DNA of 64,000 bases, taken from NCBI GenBank assembly GCA_004298155.1, contig SCRD01000001.1:62001-126000 (forward strand), given 5' to 3'. Below, in pieces: positions 28,005 through 35,428 of the stretch (the stretch's first letter is position 1; each line of letters begins with the position of its first letter). Made by a program: the position numbers and the translations under genes. Under the pieces are notes generated by a model. It did no database searches. It was not told where the DNA came from and saw only the letters and a program-made list of their open reading frames with translations. Origin of the DNA: Acidobacteriota bacterium. Its GTDB lineage: Bacteria > Acidobacteriota > Terriglobia > UBA7540.

Positions 28005-29156
28005 TCAGCTCGTGAACTGGCGCATGTGCCAGTCCTTTTCCCACATATTGAAGAAACCTTCTTTGTAGGGATGCTCTTTGATCAGGTCCTCGTTCAATTC
28101 CACGCCGAGGCCTGGCTTTTCCGGCGGGTAGAAATAACCGCCGCGTGGCCGTGGAGTTCCTGGGACGGCGTCCACCACCCAGGTCTCGGAGAAATCGTCA
28201 AAGCATTCCTGCACTTTCACATTGGTGGTGCAGAAATCAAAGTGAACGCTGGCGGCCGTACAAACCGGGCCGTTCGAATTGTGGGGCGCCATCACCATCG
28301 AGCGAAGGTCGCCCATGGCGGCAATCTTCTTCATCTCCATCAGGCCTCCGGCGTGGATGACGTCGGGCTGAAGGATGTCAGGCGCGTTCGATTCCAGAAC
28401 TTCGCGGAACCCGTAGCGCGTGTAATAGCGTTCACCGGTAGCGACGGGAAGATTAACGTGATCGGCCACCTTGATGAGCGAGGGAATATCTTCCGGCGGA
28501 CAAGGTTCTTCAATCCAGCCGGGATGCCAGGGCTCCAGCATGCGAGCGATCTCGATGGCTGTGGCAGCGCTGAATCGGCCGTGCATCTCGACGAAAATTT
28601 CGACGTCGGGTCCGACCGCTTCGCGAATAGCGGCCACCAGTTCCACCGACCTTACCTTTTCGGCATGGGAAATCTCGAGGCCGCCCGGCCCAAACGGGTC
28701 CACCTTGAGAGCGTGATAGCCCTTGTCGAGGACCACCTTTACCCGCCTGGCAAATTCTTCGGGCTTGCGCTCAACCGTGTACCAGGCGTTAGCGTAAGCC
28801 TTGACTTTTTCATGGCATTGTCCGCCAAGCAGACGCCACACGGGCTGGCCGCAGGCCTTACCGACAATATCCCAGCAGGCGATCTCAATACCGCTCATCA
28901 CCGTGGTAGCAATAGCGCCGTTGCGCCAGAATTCGTTCCGGTACATGCGTAGCCACAGGTCTTCAGTGTTGAAAGGGTCGGAACCGATAACGTGCCGGCG
29001 GACGGCCCCCTGGAGGTATCCCAGAATTCCTTCCTCCCGATTGTGAAGCGTGCATTCGCCAATCCCAACCAGACCCTCGTCAGTCTTCACCTTAATAAAG
29101 ATCAGATTCCGCCATGCTGCTCCAAGCACCAATGGCTCAACGGCAGTGATTTTCAT
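28005..29156 (-). CDS. Enolase-superfamily dehydratase (mandelate racemase/galactonate dehydratase type)
   Basis: The 383-residue protein has a capping N-terminal domain and a barrel with the metal ligands in IFVEMHGRFS, WIEEPCPPED and ATGERYYTRYGF, and the base region DILQPDVIHAGGL plus MAPHNSNGP. This arrangement is close to D-galactonate and related acid-sugar dehydratases, which remove water from an aldonic acid in the cytoplasm. Its partner gene encodes a beta-galactosidase, which supports a galactose or galactonate substrate, though that is inference. GAGGA 7 bp upstream supports the ATG at 29156. An inverted repeat, CCTGTT (29209-29214) and AACAGG (29222-29227), lies upstream and may be an operator. 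Confidence 0.92.
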   Translation of the reverse strand: MKITAVEPLVLGAAWRNLIFIKVKTDEGLVGIGECTLHNREEGILGYLQGAVRRHVIGSDPFNTEDLWLRMYRNEFWRNGAIATTVMSGIEIACWDIVGKACGQPVWRLLGGQCHEKVKAYANAWYTVERKPEEFARRVKVVLDKGYHALKVDPFGPGGLEISHAEKVRSVELVAAIREAVGPDVEIFVEMHGRFSAATAIEIARMLEPWHPGWIEEPCPPEDIPSLIKVADHVNLPVATGERYYTRYGFREVLESNAPDILQPDVIHAGGLMEMKKIAAMGDLRSMVMAPHNSNGPVCTAASVHFDFCTTNVKVQECFDDFSETWVVDAVPGTPRPRGGYFYPPEKPGLGVELNEDLIKEHPYKEGFFNMWEKDWHMRQFTS

Positions 29157-29208
29157 GACATGTCCTCTCGATGGAGCGATTACTGCTGCGAAAGCCTGCC
29201 CCAGTTGA

Positions 29209-29227
29209 CCTGTTCAGAATCAACAGG
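29209..29227 (-). promoter_or_regulatory. Possible operator upstream of the galactonate/galactosidase operon
   Basis: CCTGTT and AACAGG form a 6-bp inverted repeat with a 7-base spacer, about 50 bp before the start of the dehydratase gene. The length and symmetry would suit a GntR- or LacI-type repressor. No regulator gene of these families is next to the operon. Confidence 0.3.
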
Positions 29228-29444
29228 CCGAGAGGCACTTTACCCCAAAGGGCATAGCTCTACAATAGGTTAGAAAGAATGACTTGGGAGAAGCAAAAAG
29301 CCTCTGATGTGCCAAGCTTCCTAATGGGAGCAGTTCACAGGAAGTGGTTGTGCGTGTCAGGCGGAGCAACGTTTGGCTTGCCCGGCACACACATACCCCC
29401 TTCCTGCAAAGTCGCAAGGAGTTAATATGCTGATACGAAGGGGG

Positions 29445-29792
29445 TTAGTTCCTGCTACGCAGTTCTTCGCAGTCGAGGCAATATTCTGCCCAGGGAATCG
29501 CCTTGAGCCGGTTCACAGAAATTTGTTCTCCGCAGGCCTGGCACACGCCATAGGTGCCACCCGCGACGCGCTCAAGCGCATAATCAATCTGCCTGAGCAT
29601 GCGGCTGCGAACGCTGGCCGTTGTTACATTGACATCCTGCTCTACGCTACGAACGGCAAACTCCATTTCGTCGGCCGACTGGATTGCCGAAAGGGCCTCT
29701 GGGTTGTTTCTGGAACCCGCCAGAAGTTCCTGCCGCTTCTTCAGCAGCATCGTGCGGTACTCGTTCGTTCTTGTTTTCAGTGTTGCTGGCAT
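29445..29792 (-). CDS. DksA/TraR-family zinc-finger protein
   Basis: A 115-residue protein with the C4 zinc finger CQACGE (C84, C87) and YCLDCEE (C105, C108) typical of DksA/TraR, preceded by a coiled-coil segment (about 5-75). DksA-type proteins enter the secondary channel of RNA polymerase and, with ppGpp, tune transcription of ribosomal and amino-acid genes. The coiled-coil tip DxxDxA of true DksA is not clear here, so it may be one of the many shorter paralogues. AAGGAAGG 8 bp upstream supports the ATG. Confidence 0.85.
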   Translation of the reverse strand: MPATLKTRTNEYRTMLLKKRQELLAGSRNNPEALSAIQSADEMEFAVRSVEQDVNVTTASVRSRMLRQIDYALERVAGGTYGVCQACGEQISVNRLKAIPWAEYCLDCEELRSRN

Positions 29793-30020
29793 AGTACAAC
29801 CTTCCTTAATGTGATCGTGTCTCTACTTCTTCTACTCTCTTTCCGCAAGTTTCAGATGGTTTGGAGAGGACGAAGGTTGCACGAAATTTAACATAGATTA
29901 AAAAAAATCGCAAGGCACGAGTATCGTTGTAAATTGCGAGGCCTGAATTGCCGTATAAATGATAGAATTTCAAGCAGTTGAAACTTATAGATGGGACGTA
30001 AGCACGAAGGAGCCTGACCA

Positions 30021-30749
30021 GTGTCAAGTCGTGACGAAATGCTCGGAGTTATTCGTAACATATTGAAAACGCATGAGAAGGGAAATCCTCTGGCTTCAAA
30101 TCGCAAGCTGCCGCCACCTCTTGAGGACGTAATGCCGCTGATTCCGCCCGGCGAATTGCTTGAGCGGTTTGAATCGGAATTGCAGAGCCTGGGGTGCAAC
30201 ACGCACCGCGCGTCCATATGGTCGGAATTAGAGGAAAAACTTTATTCGATTCTGGAACAGGCCCAGGCTCAGAGTGTCGTGCTCTCCAGGAACTCCTTCC
30301 TTCACGAGCTGCAAGTCGGGAAGATGCTTGACCATCGCGGCATACGCGTAGTCGTTTGGCCTGCCAGCACGGAAAAAGAACCGGAGGGGAGCTTTTTCCA
30401 CGACGAATGTTTTGCCGCAGGAGCGGGCATTACTGGCGTTGACTTTGCGCTGGCTGAAAGCGGCAGCCTTGTCCTGACCAGCGCTACAGAAGGGAGCCAA
30501 CTGGCCTCGCTGGCCCCCCCCGTCCATATTGCGCTTTACCGTCGCAGCCAGATCCGCGCGACGCTGGACGAAGTCCTCCAGAATCTCCCTATCTCCTGCG
30601 ATCCTGGCAAGCCCAGCCCGGCCCGGTCTGTCGTTTTTGTCTCAGGCACCAGCAAGACGGCTGATATCGAACAGATCCTCGTTCGCGGAGTGCATGGACC
30701 GCGAAGTGTTCATGCCATCCTGGTGGAGGAATCCTGCCTGGAAGGGTAA
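30021..30749 (+). CDS. LUD-domain protein (LutC/YkgG family)
   Basis: The 242-residue protein has the LUD hallmarks in its C-terminal half: AGITGVDFALAESGSLVLTS and SGTSKTADIEQILVRGVHGP, then HAILVEE. LutC works with the iron-sulfur proteins LutA and LutB in lactate oxidation, but neither is here, so the gene stands alone. AAGGAG 9 bp before the GTG supports the start at 30021. Upstream is an AT-rich region with TATAAAT at about 29953 that could be part of a promoter. A lactate role is therefore only a family-level suggestion. Confidence 0.85.
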   Translation: MSSRDEMLGVIRNILKTHEKGNPLASNRKLPPPLEDVMPLIPPGELLERFESELQSLGCNTHRASIWSELEEKLYSILEQAQAQSVVLSRNSFLHELQVGKMLDHRGIRVVVWPASTEKEPEGSFFHDECFAAGAGITGVDFALAESGSLVLTSATEGSQLASLAPPVHIALYRRSQIRATLDEVLQNLPISCDPGKPSPARSVVFVSGTSKTADIEQILVRGVHGPRSVHAILVEESCLEG

Positions 30750-30996
30750 CCGCCCCATCCCTTTCCCGCTCTGGACCTGCGCCGCCGTCGAATTTGCTGC
30801 CCCGCAGATCATGCAAAAAGATTATTGTTGATTCTATTACCTTATGGCACAATAGGACTGCGTTTGTCGCTCTTGAATCCCTTTCGAGTTGTACTCAAAG
30901 GCTGCGACGGAAGATTGCGGCTGTTTGTGTTTTTCAGCCACGGAAGTGAAGCACAGAACTGACGGCGCGAACTATCAACAAGGAGTAGAAGTAAAC

Positions 30997-31209
30997 GTGA
31001 GTAACAATCGTGAGCAAGGAACCGTAAAGTGGTTCAACGCCAGCAAGGGGTATGGTTTCATCCAGCGGCAAGGTGGCGAGGACGTTTTCGTCCACTTTTC
31101 TGCGATCCAGGGAGACGGTTATCGTAGCCTTCAGGAAGGTGCGCCCGTCGAGTTCGAAGTCGTAAGGGGACCGAAAGGACTCCAAGCGGCTAACGTGGTT
31201 CAACTCTAA
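30997..31209 (+). CDS. Cold-shock-domain protein (CspA family)
   Basis: The 70-residue protein is a single cold-shock domain with RNP1-like KGYGFIQR and RNP2-like DVFVHFSAI, preceded by [13 protein letters not shown]. Csp proteins bind single-stranded RNA and DNA and act as RNA chaperones. The start is the GTG at 30997 with AAGGAG 11 bp upstream; a longer frame opens at 30889 but adds no family sequence. The 240-base leader could fold to give temperature control, as in other csp mRNAs; that is inference. A strong hairpin follows the stop. Confidence 0.95.
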   Translation: MSNNREQGTVKWFNASKGYGFIQRQGGEDVFVHFSAIQGDGYRSLQEGAPVEFEVVRGPKGLQAANVVQL

Positions 31210-31216
31210 CACCCGC

Positions 31217-31241
31217 CGGGGCCGGACAACCTCCGGCCCCG
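31217..31241 (+). terminator. Strong hairpin after the cold-shock gene
   Basis: CGGGGCCGGA and TCCGGCCCCG make a perfect 10-bp stem with a 5-base loop (CAACC), 7 bases after the csp stop codon. There is no T-run after it, so it may act as a Rho-independent-like stop of weak efficiency or as a 3' stabiliser. Confidence 0.65.
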
Positions 31242-31242
31242 A

Positions 31243-31443
31243 TCACCGCAGCATTCTGTCCTGAATCTGTTCTACCTCCACCCCGGTTGTCAGCCGGCGC
31301 ACGGTGTCATGTGCGCAAGCCATAAACCGTTGGCCCTCTGCGTGTGCCAATCTCCTCTCCTGGCTGATTCTTGCAGCTTCTTCACCCGTGCCAACCTGCC
31401 ACGCATCCATACGCCGGGGTGACCGCAGCCAATGTGTACCCAT
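31243..31443 (-). CDS. Possible small protein, convergent with csp
   Basis: A 66-residue frame with a plausible composition (charged, Arg/Glu-rich, no membrane segment) opens at ATG 31443 and ends next to the csp hairpin. No Shine-Dalgarno sequence or known domain is visible. It fills most of the 384-bp gap between csp and the SIS gene, which otherwise holds only the hairpin. It may be a chance frame. Confidence 0.25.
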   Translation of the reverse strand: MGTHWLRSPRRMDAWQVGTGEEAARISQERRLAHAEGQRFMACAHDTVRRLTTGVEVEQIQDRMLR

Positions 31444-31593
31444 CGATTGATTTTCAATCTTCTGGCCGGAGTGCTAGAATCGGCGAGTAAGCGCAGAATA
31501 GTGTGAAGAGAGCGGATGGCCTGGCCGGTTGCGACAAGCGGCACATACGCCTCGAACGCTTTGCTCGCTGAATTCCAGGCAAGAGCTGACAAC

Positions 31594-32667
31594 ATGACTC
31601 CATTAATGGAAGAAATCCTGCAGCAGCCGGAGGCGCTTTCCTGCGTTCGCAAATACTATGCCAGCCCCGGCGCCATTCCGATGAGCATCCGGAAAAAGCT
31701 TGGGATTTCACGAGAGACGCTGGTGGTTTTTACGGGCATGGGCTCTTCGCTGCATGCTGCTTACCCGGCGCAGGCCTGGCTTACGGCCATGGGATACCGG
31801 GCGATCGTTTGGGAGGCGGCCGAGCTGCTGCACCATCACTTGAACGTGCTGAGCCCAGACACCCTGCTGGTCGTTGTATCGCAATCGGGCGAAACCGTGG
31901 AAATAACTCGGCTGATCGAGGTCCTTCCGAAAAAGATTAACGTTGTCGCCGTCACCAACGTCGAGAACAGCCACCTGGCCCGAAAAGGGAAGCTGCTCCT
32001 GCCCATGATGGCGGGCGTCCAGGCGGCGGTGAGCACCAAGACTTATACGTGTGCCGTGGCGGTCCTGATGTACCTGGCGTTTGCGATCGCGGGAGAAGCC
32101 AACCGGCCGCTAAGCCAGGCTCTGATGCACGCCGTGGACGCGCAGGAAGATATCCTGGAGCGGCGCGACGACGTGATGCTGCCTACCCTCGAATTTTTTA
32201 ACCACCCGCCTTACGTGGCTCTGCTTTCAAGAGGCGCGGACATGGCTTCAGCCTTTCAGGGGTCCCTGATGTTGAAGGAAGTCGCCCGCCTGGCCGCTGA
32301 GCCCATAACGGCGGCGCAATTCCGGCACGGGCCCATTGAAATTGTCAATCCGTCGCATTGCTACATCATTTTCGCCCGGCACACCCTGCCCGGCGCTGCG
32401 GCGCCGCGCACGCGAAAGCCCGCCACCCTGCTGCTGAAACTGGCCGATGACATCCGGTCTCACAAAGGGCGCGTCCTGCTGATTTCTGACCGCACCGTTG
32501 ATGACGTCACCAACATGCGCCTGATCCACGTTGACCCCATCCGGCTGGGCCTCGGGACGCTGGTGGATATTGTTCTGATTCAACTTCTGGCCCACGACTA
32601 CGCTCTGCGCGCCGGCTTCGAGCCCGGCAAATTCTGGATTGCCGAGGGCGTCACCCGCCGGGAATAG
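31594..32667 (+). CDS. SIS-domain sugar-phosphate isomerase (GlmS isomerase-domain/AgaS-like)
   Basis: Two SIS domains are present: about residues 40-165 with VVFTGMGSSLHAAYPAQAWL and VVVSQSGETVEITRLIE, and about 200-340 with SRGADMASAFQGSLMLKEVA and AEPITAAQFRHGPIEI. The latter is the phosphosugar-binding and catalytic region of GlmS and its relatives. There is no glutaminase domain, so it is more likely a deaminase or isomerase of amino-sugar phosphates (AgaS, NagB-II) than GlmS. The ATG at 31594 gives the N-terminus usual in the family (MTPLMEEILQQPEAL); a frame from 31516 adds 26 residues. No neighbours of amino-sugar metabolism are adjacent. Confidence 0.9.
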   Translation: MTPLMEEILQQPEALSCVRKYYASPGAIPMSIRKKLGISRETLVVFTGMGSSLHAAYPAQAWLTAMGYRAIVWEAAELLHHHLNVLSPDTLLVVVSQSGETVEITRLIEVLPKKINVVAVTNVENSHLARKGKLLLPMMAGVQAAVSTKTYTCAVAVLMYLAFAIAGEANRPLSQALMHAVDAQEDILERRDDVMLPTLEFFNHPPYVALLSRGADMASAFQGSLMLKEVARLAAEPITAAQFRHGPIEIVNPSHCYIIFARHTLPGAAAPRTRKPATLLLKLADDIRSHKGRVLLISDRTVDDVTNMRLIHVDPIRLGLGTLVDIVLIQLLAHDYALRAGFEPGKFWIAEGVTRRE

Positions 32668-32827
32668 CCCCGGTCGATACCCCGGCATGACGGCCCGCAC
32701 AGGTAATAACTTCCCGTAACAGCGGCGTACTCCAAGCAGCATTCCATAAGTGCCAAGGCGCTGGATTGCGATGAAAATGCCTGCTGGCTGAAGGGCATTC
32801 GTGAGGAAAACAGGCTAGCCAGTTTCG
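32668..32827. other. Intergenic spacer after the SIS gene
   Basis: No gene or clear hairpin was seen; the repeat-rich region begins at about 32828. Confidence 0.5.
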
Positions 32828-33150
32828 AGTTCATTCTTCGGTTCGTTCCGGTTCGTTTTCGGTTCGTTTTTTGCACAGCAACGTGTTTTCAACAACTTCT
32901 CCGCTTCGTTTTTAGCTTCGTTCCGGTTCGTTTTTCAGACCCGGTCCTTTGTTTTCAACAACCTCTCCGGTTCGTTTTTTAAAAAACGAATTTTTCTGTC
33001 CCACAATTTTAGGGCCAAAACAATTGGTTTGTGTTTTCTGTAAGTTGGCAAGACATTAAAAGTCCAGTCAGCCTATTTATTTATATTTTCCCGGTCTCTC
33101 CGCCGTCATCAAGGAGACTACCACGCTAGGCCACACAAGTCAAGCAAATT
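32828..33150. repeat. AT-rich dispersed repeat, copy 2
   Basis: Second copy of the T-rich element at 16575-16861, followed directly by the start of the 245-bp direct repeat (GCTAGGCCAC at 33124), which breaks off after about 40 bases. Order and orientation are the same as in copy 1, so both belong to one larger element. The core GGTTCGTTTT occurs several times. Confidence 0.8.
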
Positions 33151-33155
33151 CGGGG

Positions 33156-33498
33156 CTGGCGCAGACGTTGGTTTTCGATGTCTGCGATCAGCGAAGCTGA
33201 GTGGGGTTAGAATGGGGCGACGTGATGACCGTGTTACGACAATTTAGTTTGTGAACTGCAATGGACTGCGGGCTTCAGTTTCAAGAAGAACCTCTCGCTG
33301 CGCGGGATCGCAGACACTACAAAGCGAGCGTCTGCGCCAGCCGCGATCAGCGAAGCTGAGTGGGGTTAGAATGGGGCGACGTGACGACCGCGTTACGACA
33401 ATTTAGTTTGTGAACTGCAATGGACTGCGGGCTTCAGTTTCAAGAAGAACCTCTCGCTCCGCGAGACGCAGACACTACAAAGCGAGCGTCTGCGCCAG
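33156..33498. mobile_element. MITE-like element with 12-bp inverted ends and an internal tandem repeat
   Basis: CTGGCGCAGACG at 33156-33167 and CGTCTGCGCCAG at 33487-33498 are perfect inverted repeats, and the second also occurs at 33329-33340. Between them lies a 159-bp unit repeated twice (33186-33344 and 33345-33502) with only a few differences. There is no transposase frame, so if mobile it would be non-autonomous. It sits directly beside a copy of the dispersed repeat. Confidence 0.6.
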
Positions 33499-33501
33499 CC
33501 G

Positions 33502-33619
33502 CGCAAAGGCGACGTATGCGCTACCCGCGGTATTTCGCCCGAAAACTACAGTGATCCTTCGCTGCGCTCAGGATGACACGCGAAGCAGGACTGTGAAGCT
33601 TCTTCGTTGCGTCACGGCA
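33502..33619. repeat. Fragments of short intergenic repeats
   Basis: GCAAAGGCGACGTATGCGC (33502-33520) is related to a fragment at 18239, and CTTCGCTGCGCTCAGGATGA (about 33557) is related to the palindromic element at 23548-23720. No gene is present. Confidence 0.5.
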
Positions 33620-35326
33620 CTATCGCTTGAAGGGACGCGTGGAGAGGATTTTCCCGCCTTCCTGGATGGCGTATGTGGCGTTGGCTTTCAGGTTTGTGAG
33701 CTTATCCTGGTGGCCGCTGGGCCAGTCGATTTCCACTTCATCCGCCGCGCCTGCCTTCTGCAGCCCGAAGGTCAGCGGAAGTTCGCTTTGCGAGCAGTAG
33801 CTGGAACCCGAATGGACAGTCTGCCAACCCGTATTGCGGCCGGAGCGCACCCGAACCCGCGCTCCGATGCCGTTGCGGTTTGAGCGGGTACCGACGGCCT
33901 TGATGCGGATGGCGTTGGCAGAATTTTCGCCTTCGTTCCTGAAGAGGTAAGCCGGGCCGCCGTTGGTGGTGACGAGAACGTCCGGGTATCCGTCATTATC
34001 GATATCGGCATACGCCGCACCACGCGCCACGATCTGCCTCGAAAAGCCCGCTTCTTTTCCGACTTCATCGAACTTTCCGCTCCCGTCATTTTGAAACAAC
34101 AGCGGGCGCTCCGCGTAAGTCACCTGGGCTTGAATGCGGGCGATATCGGGTTCGATGTGGCCGTTGGCAGCGAAAAGGTCCTGACGCCCGTCGAGGTTGT
34201 AGTCATAGAAGAACAGGCCAAAGGTCAGCGACAGGCGGCTTTCCTGCCCGATGGAAGATTGCGGGGCGACGTCAATAAAAAAATCGTGCTTTTCGTTGTG
34301 GTAGAGGCCCAGCATCTGGTTGGCAAAGTTCCCGATGGCGAGGCTGGGATAACCGGAGCGGTCGAAATCGGCGGCGTCGATGCCCATGGCGCCGCGCGCC
34401 GTGCCGTTGGCGTCATAAGCGATCCCGGCCTGGACGGAATCCTGCGTAAAGGTGCCGTCGTGGTTGTTGTGATAGAGCTTGTTGGGCTCGGTGTCATTTG
34501 ACACGGCAATGTCCGGCCAGCCGTCCATGTCGTAATCAACGATGGCCACGCCCAGGTTTTTGCCCGTGGGGTCGTAGATGCTGGCTTTCCGGGTTACGTC
34601 CTCAAACCGGCCGCCGCCCAGGTTGTGAAACAGGCGGCAGCTTTGGCCCTTGTAGGCCGCGGGAGTGCAATAAGATTTGTGCGTGCCGTCGAGCGAGCAA
34701 GTGATGTCCGTCTTCTGGGTCCACTCGACGTAATTACAGACAAAAAGGTCCAGCCTTCCATCTTTGTCGTAATCAAACCAGGCTGCGCTGGCGCCATACC
34801 CCGTGTTGTTTACGCCGGCCACCCTGGTGACATCGCGGAACGTGCCGTTGCGCTCATTGTGGAAAAGACGCGCTTCGCCGAGAGCGGTAACGTAAATATC
34901 GTCCCAGCCATCATTGTCATAATCGCCGATCGCCACGCCCATTCCATACATGGGGACGTTCAAGCCGGCGCGCGCTGTGACGTCCGTAAAAGTCCCGTTA
35001 CCGTTGTTGTGGTAGAGCTTCATCGTCGTCTGGCGACGGACGTGGCCGGTGAAATCGGTCCCATTGATCAGCAGGATGTCCTGATTGCCGTCATTATCAT
35101 AATCGATAAAGGCGCAGCCGGAGCCCATGGTCTCCGGCAAATACTTTTTGCCGAACGCGCCCGTATTGTGGATGAAATGGATTCCCGCCTGCGGCGCGAT
35201 GTTTACGTACCTTCTTGCCGAAGTTTGAGCCGCAGCGGCGAGCTGCCGCGGATCGATGACCTGCGCTCCGCCGGCCATCAGCGCCAGGTTTTTGAGAAAA
35301 TCGCGGCGCGAAGATGGGCTCATCAT
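33620..35326 (-). CDS. Tat-exported CRTAC1-like FG-GAP/ASPIC-UnbV protein (copy A)
   Basis: The 568-residue protein has a Tat signal (SSRRDFLKNLALMAGG), then FG-GAP/VCBS repeats that would form a beta-propeller (for example DYDNDGNQDILLING, DYDNDGWDDIYVTALGE and DYDKDGRLDLFVCNYVEW, each with calcium-binding Asp/Asn patterns). A C-terminal ASPIC/UnbV domain covers about 485-560 (GVRVRVRSGRNT region, then SSYCSQSELPLTFGL and VEIDWPSGHQD). Proteins of this family are exported and often act in binding or adhesion; no enzyme activity is established. It lies 102 bp after the multihaem cytochrome gene on the same strand. Its paralogue is copy B at 38904. Confidence 0.92.
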   Translation of the reverse strand: MMSPSSRRDFLKNLALMAGGAQVIDPRQLAAAAQTSARRYVNIAPQAGIHFIHNTGAFGKKYLPETMGSGCAFIDYDNDGNQDILLINGTDFTGHVRRQTTMKLYHNNGNGTFTDVTARAGLNVPMYGMGVAIGDYDNDGWDDIYVTALGEARLFHNERNGTFRDVTRVAGVNNTGYGASAAWFDYDKDGRLDLFVCNYVEWTQKTDITCSLDGTHKSYCTPAAYKGQSCRLFHNLGGGRFEDVTRKASIYDPTGKNLGVAIVDYDMDGWPDIAVSNDTEPNKLYHNNHDGTFTQDSVQAGIAYDANGTARGAMGIDAADFDRSGYPSLAIGNFANQMLGLYHNEKHDFFIDVAPQSSIGQESRLSLTFGLFFYDYNLDGRQDLFAANGHIEPDIARIQAQVTYAERPLLFQNDGSGKFDEVGKEAGFSRQIVARGAAYADIDNDGYPDVLVTTNGGPAYLFRNEGENSANAIRIKAVGTRSNRNGIGARVRVRSGRNTGWQTVHSGSSYCSQSELPLTFGLQKAGAADEVEIDWPSGHQDKLTNLKANATYAIQEGGKILSTRPFKR

Positions 35327-35428
35327 TGTCAGTCAGCAACCTTCCGTTTCGGGGATTTCAGCCTCGTGAAGAGTGGAATCACGGATGGCTTTGATGGCTG
35401 CGCCGCCTTCCGATAGCGGTCGAGCTCA

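Noticed and set aside
33410-33883. Open frame of 157 codons crossing the tandem repeat
   Set aside because: It begins inside the repeat and ends antisense to the CRTAC1-like gene, with no domain.
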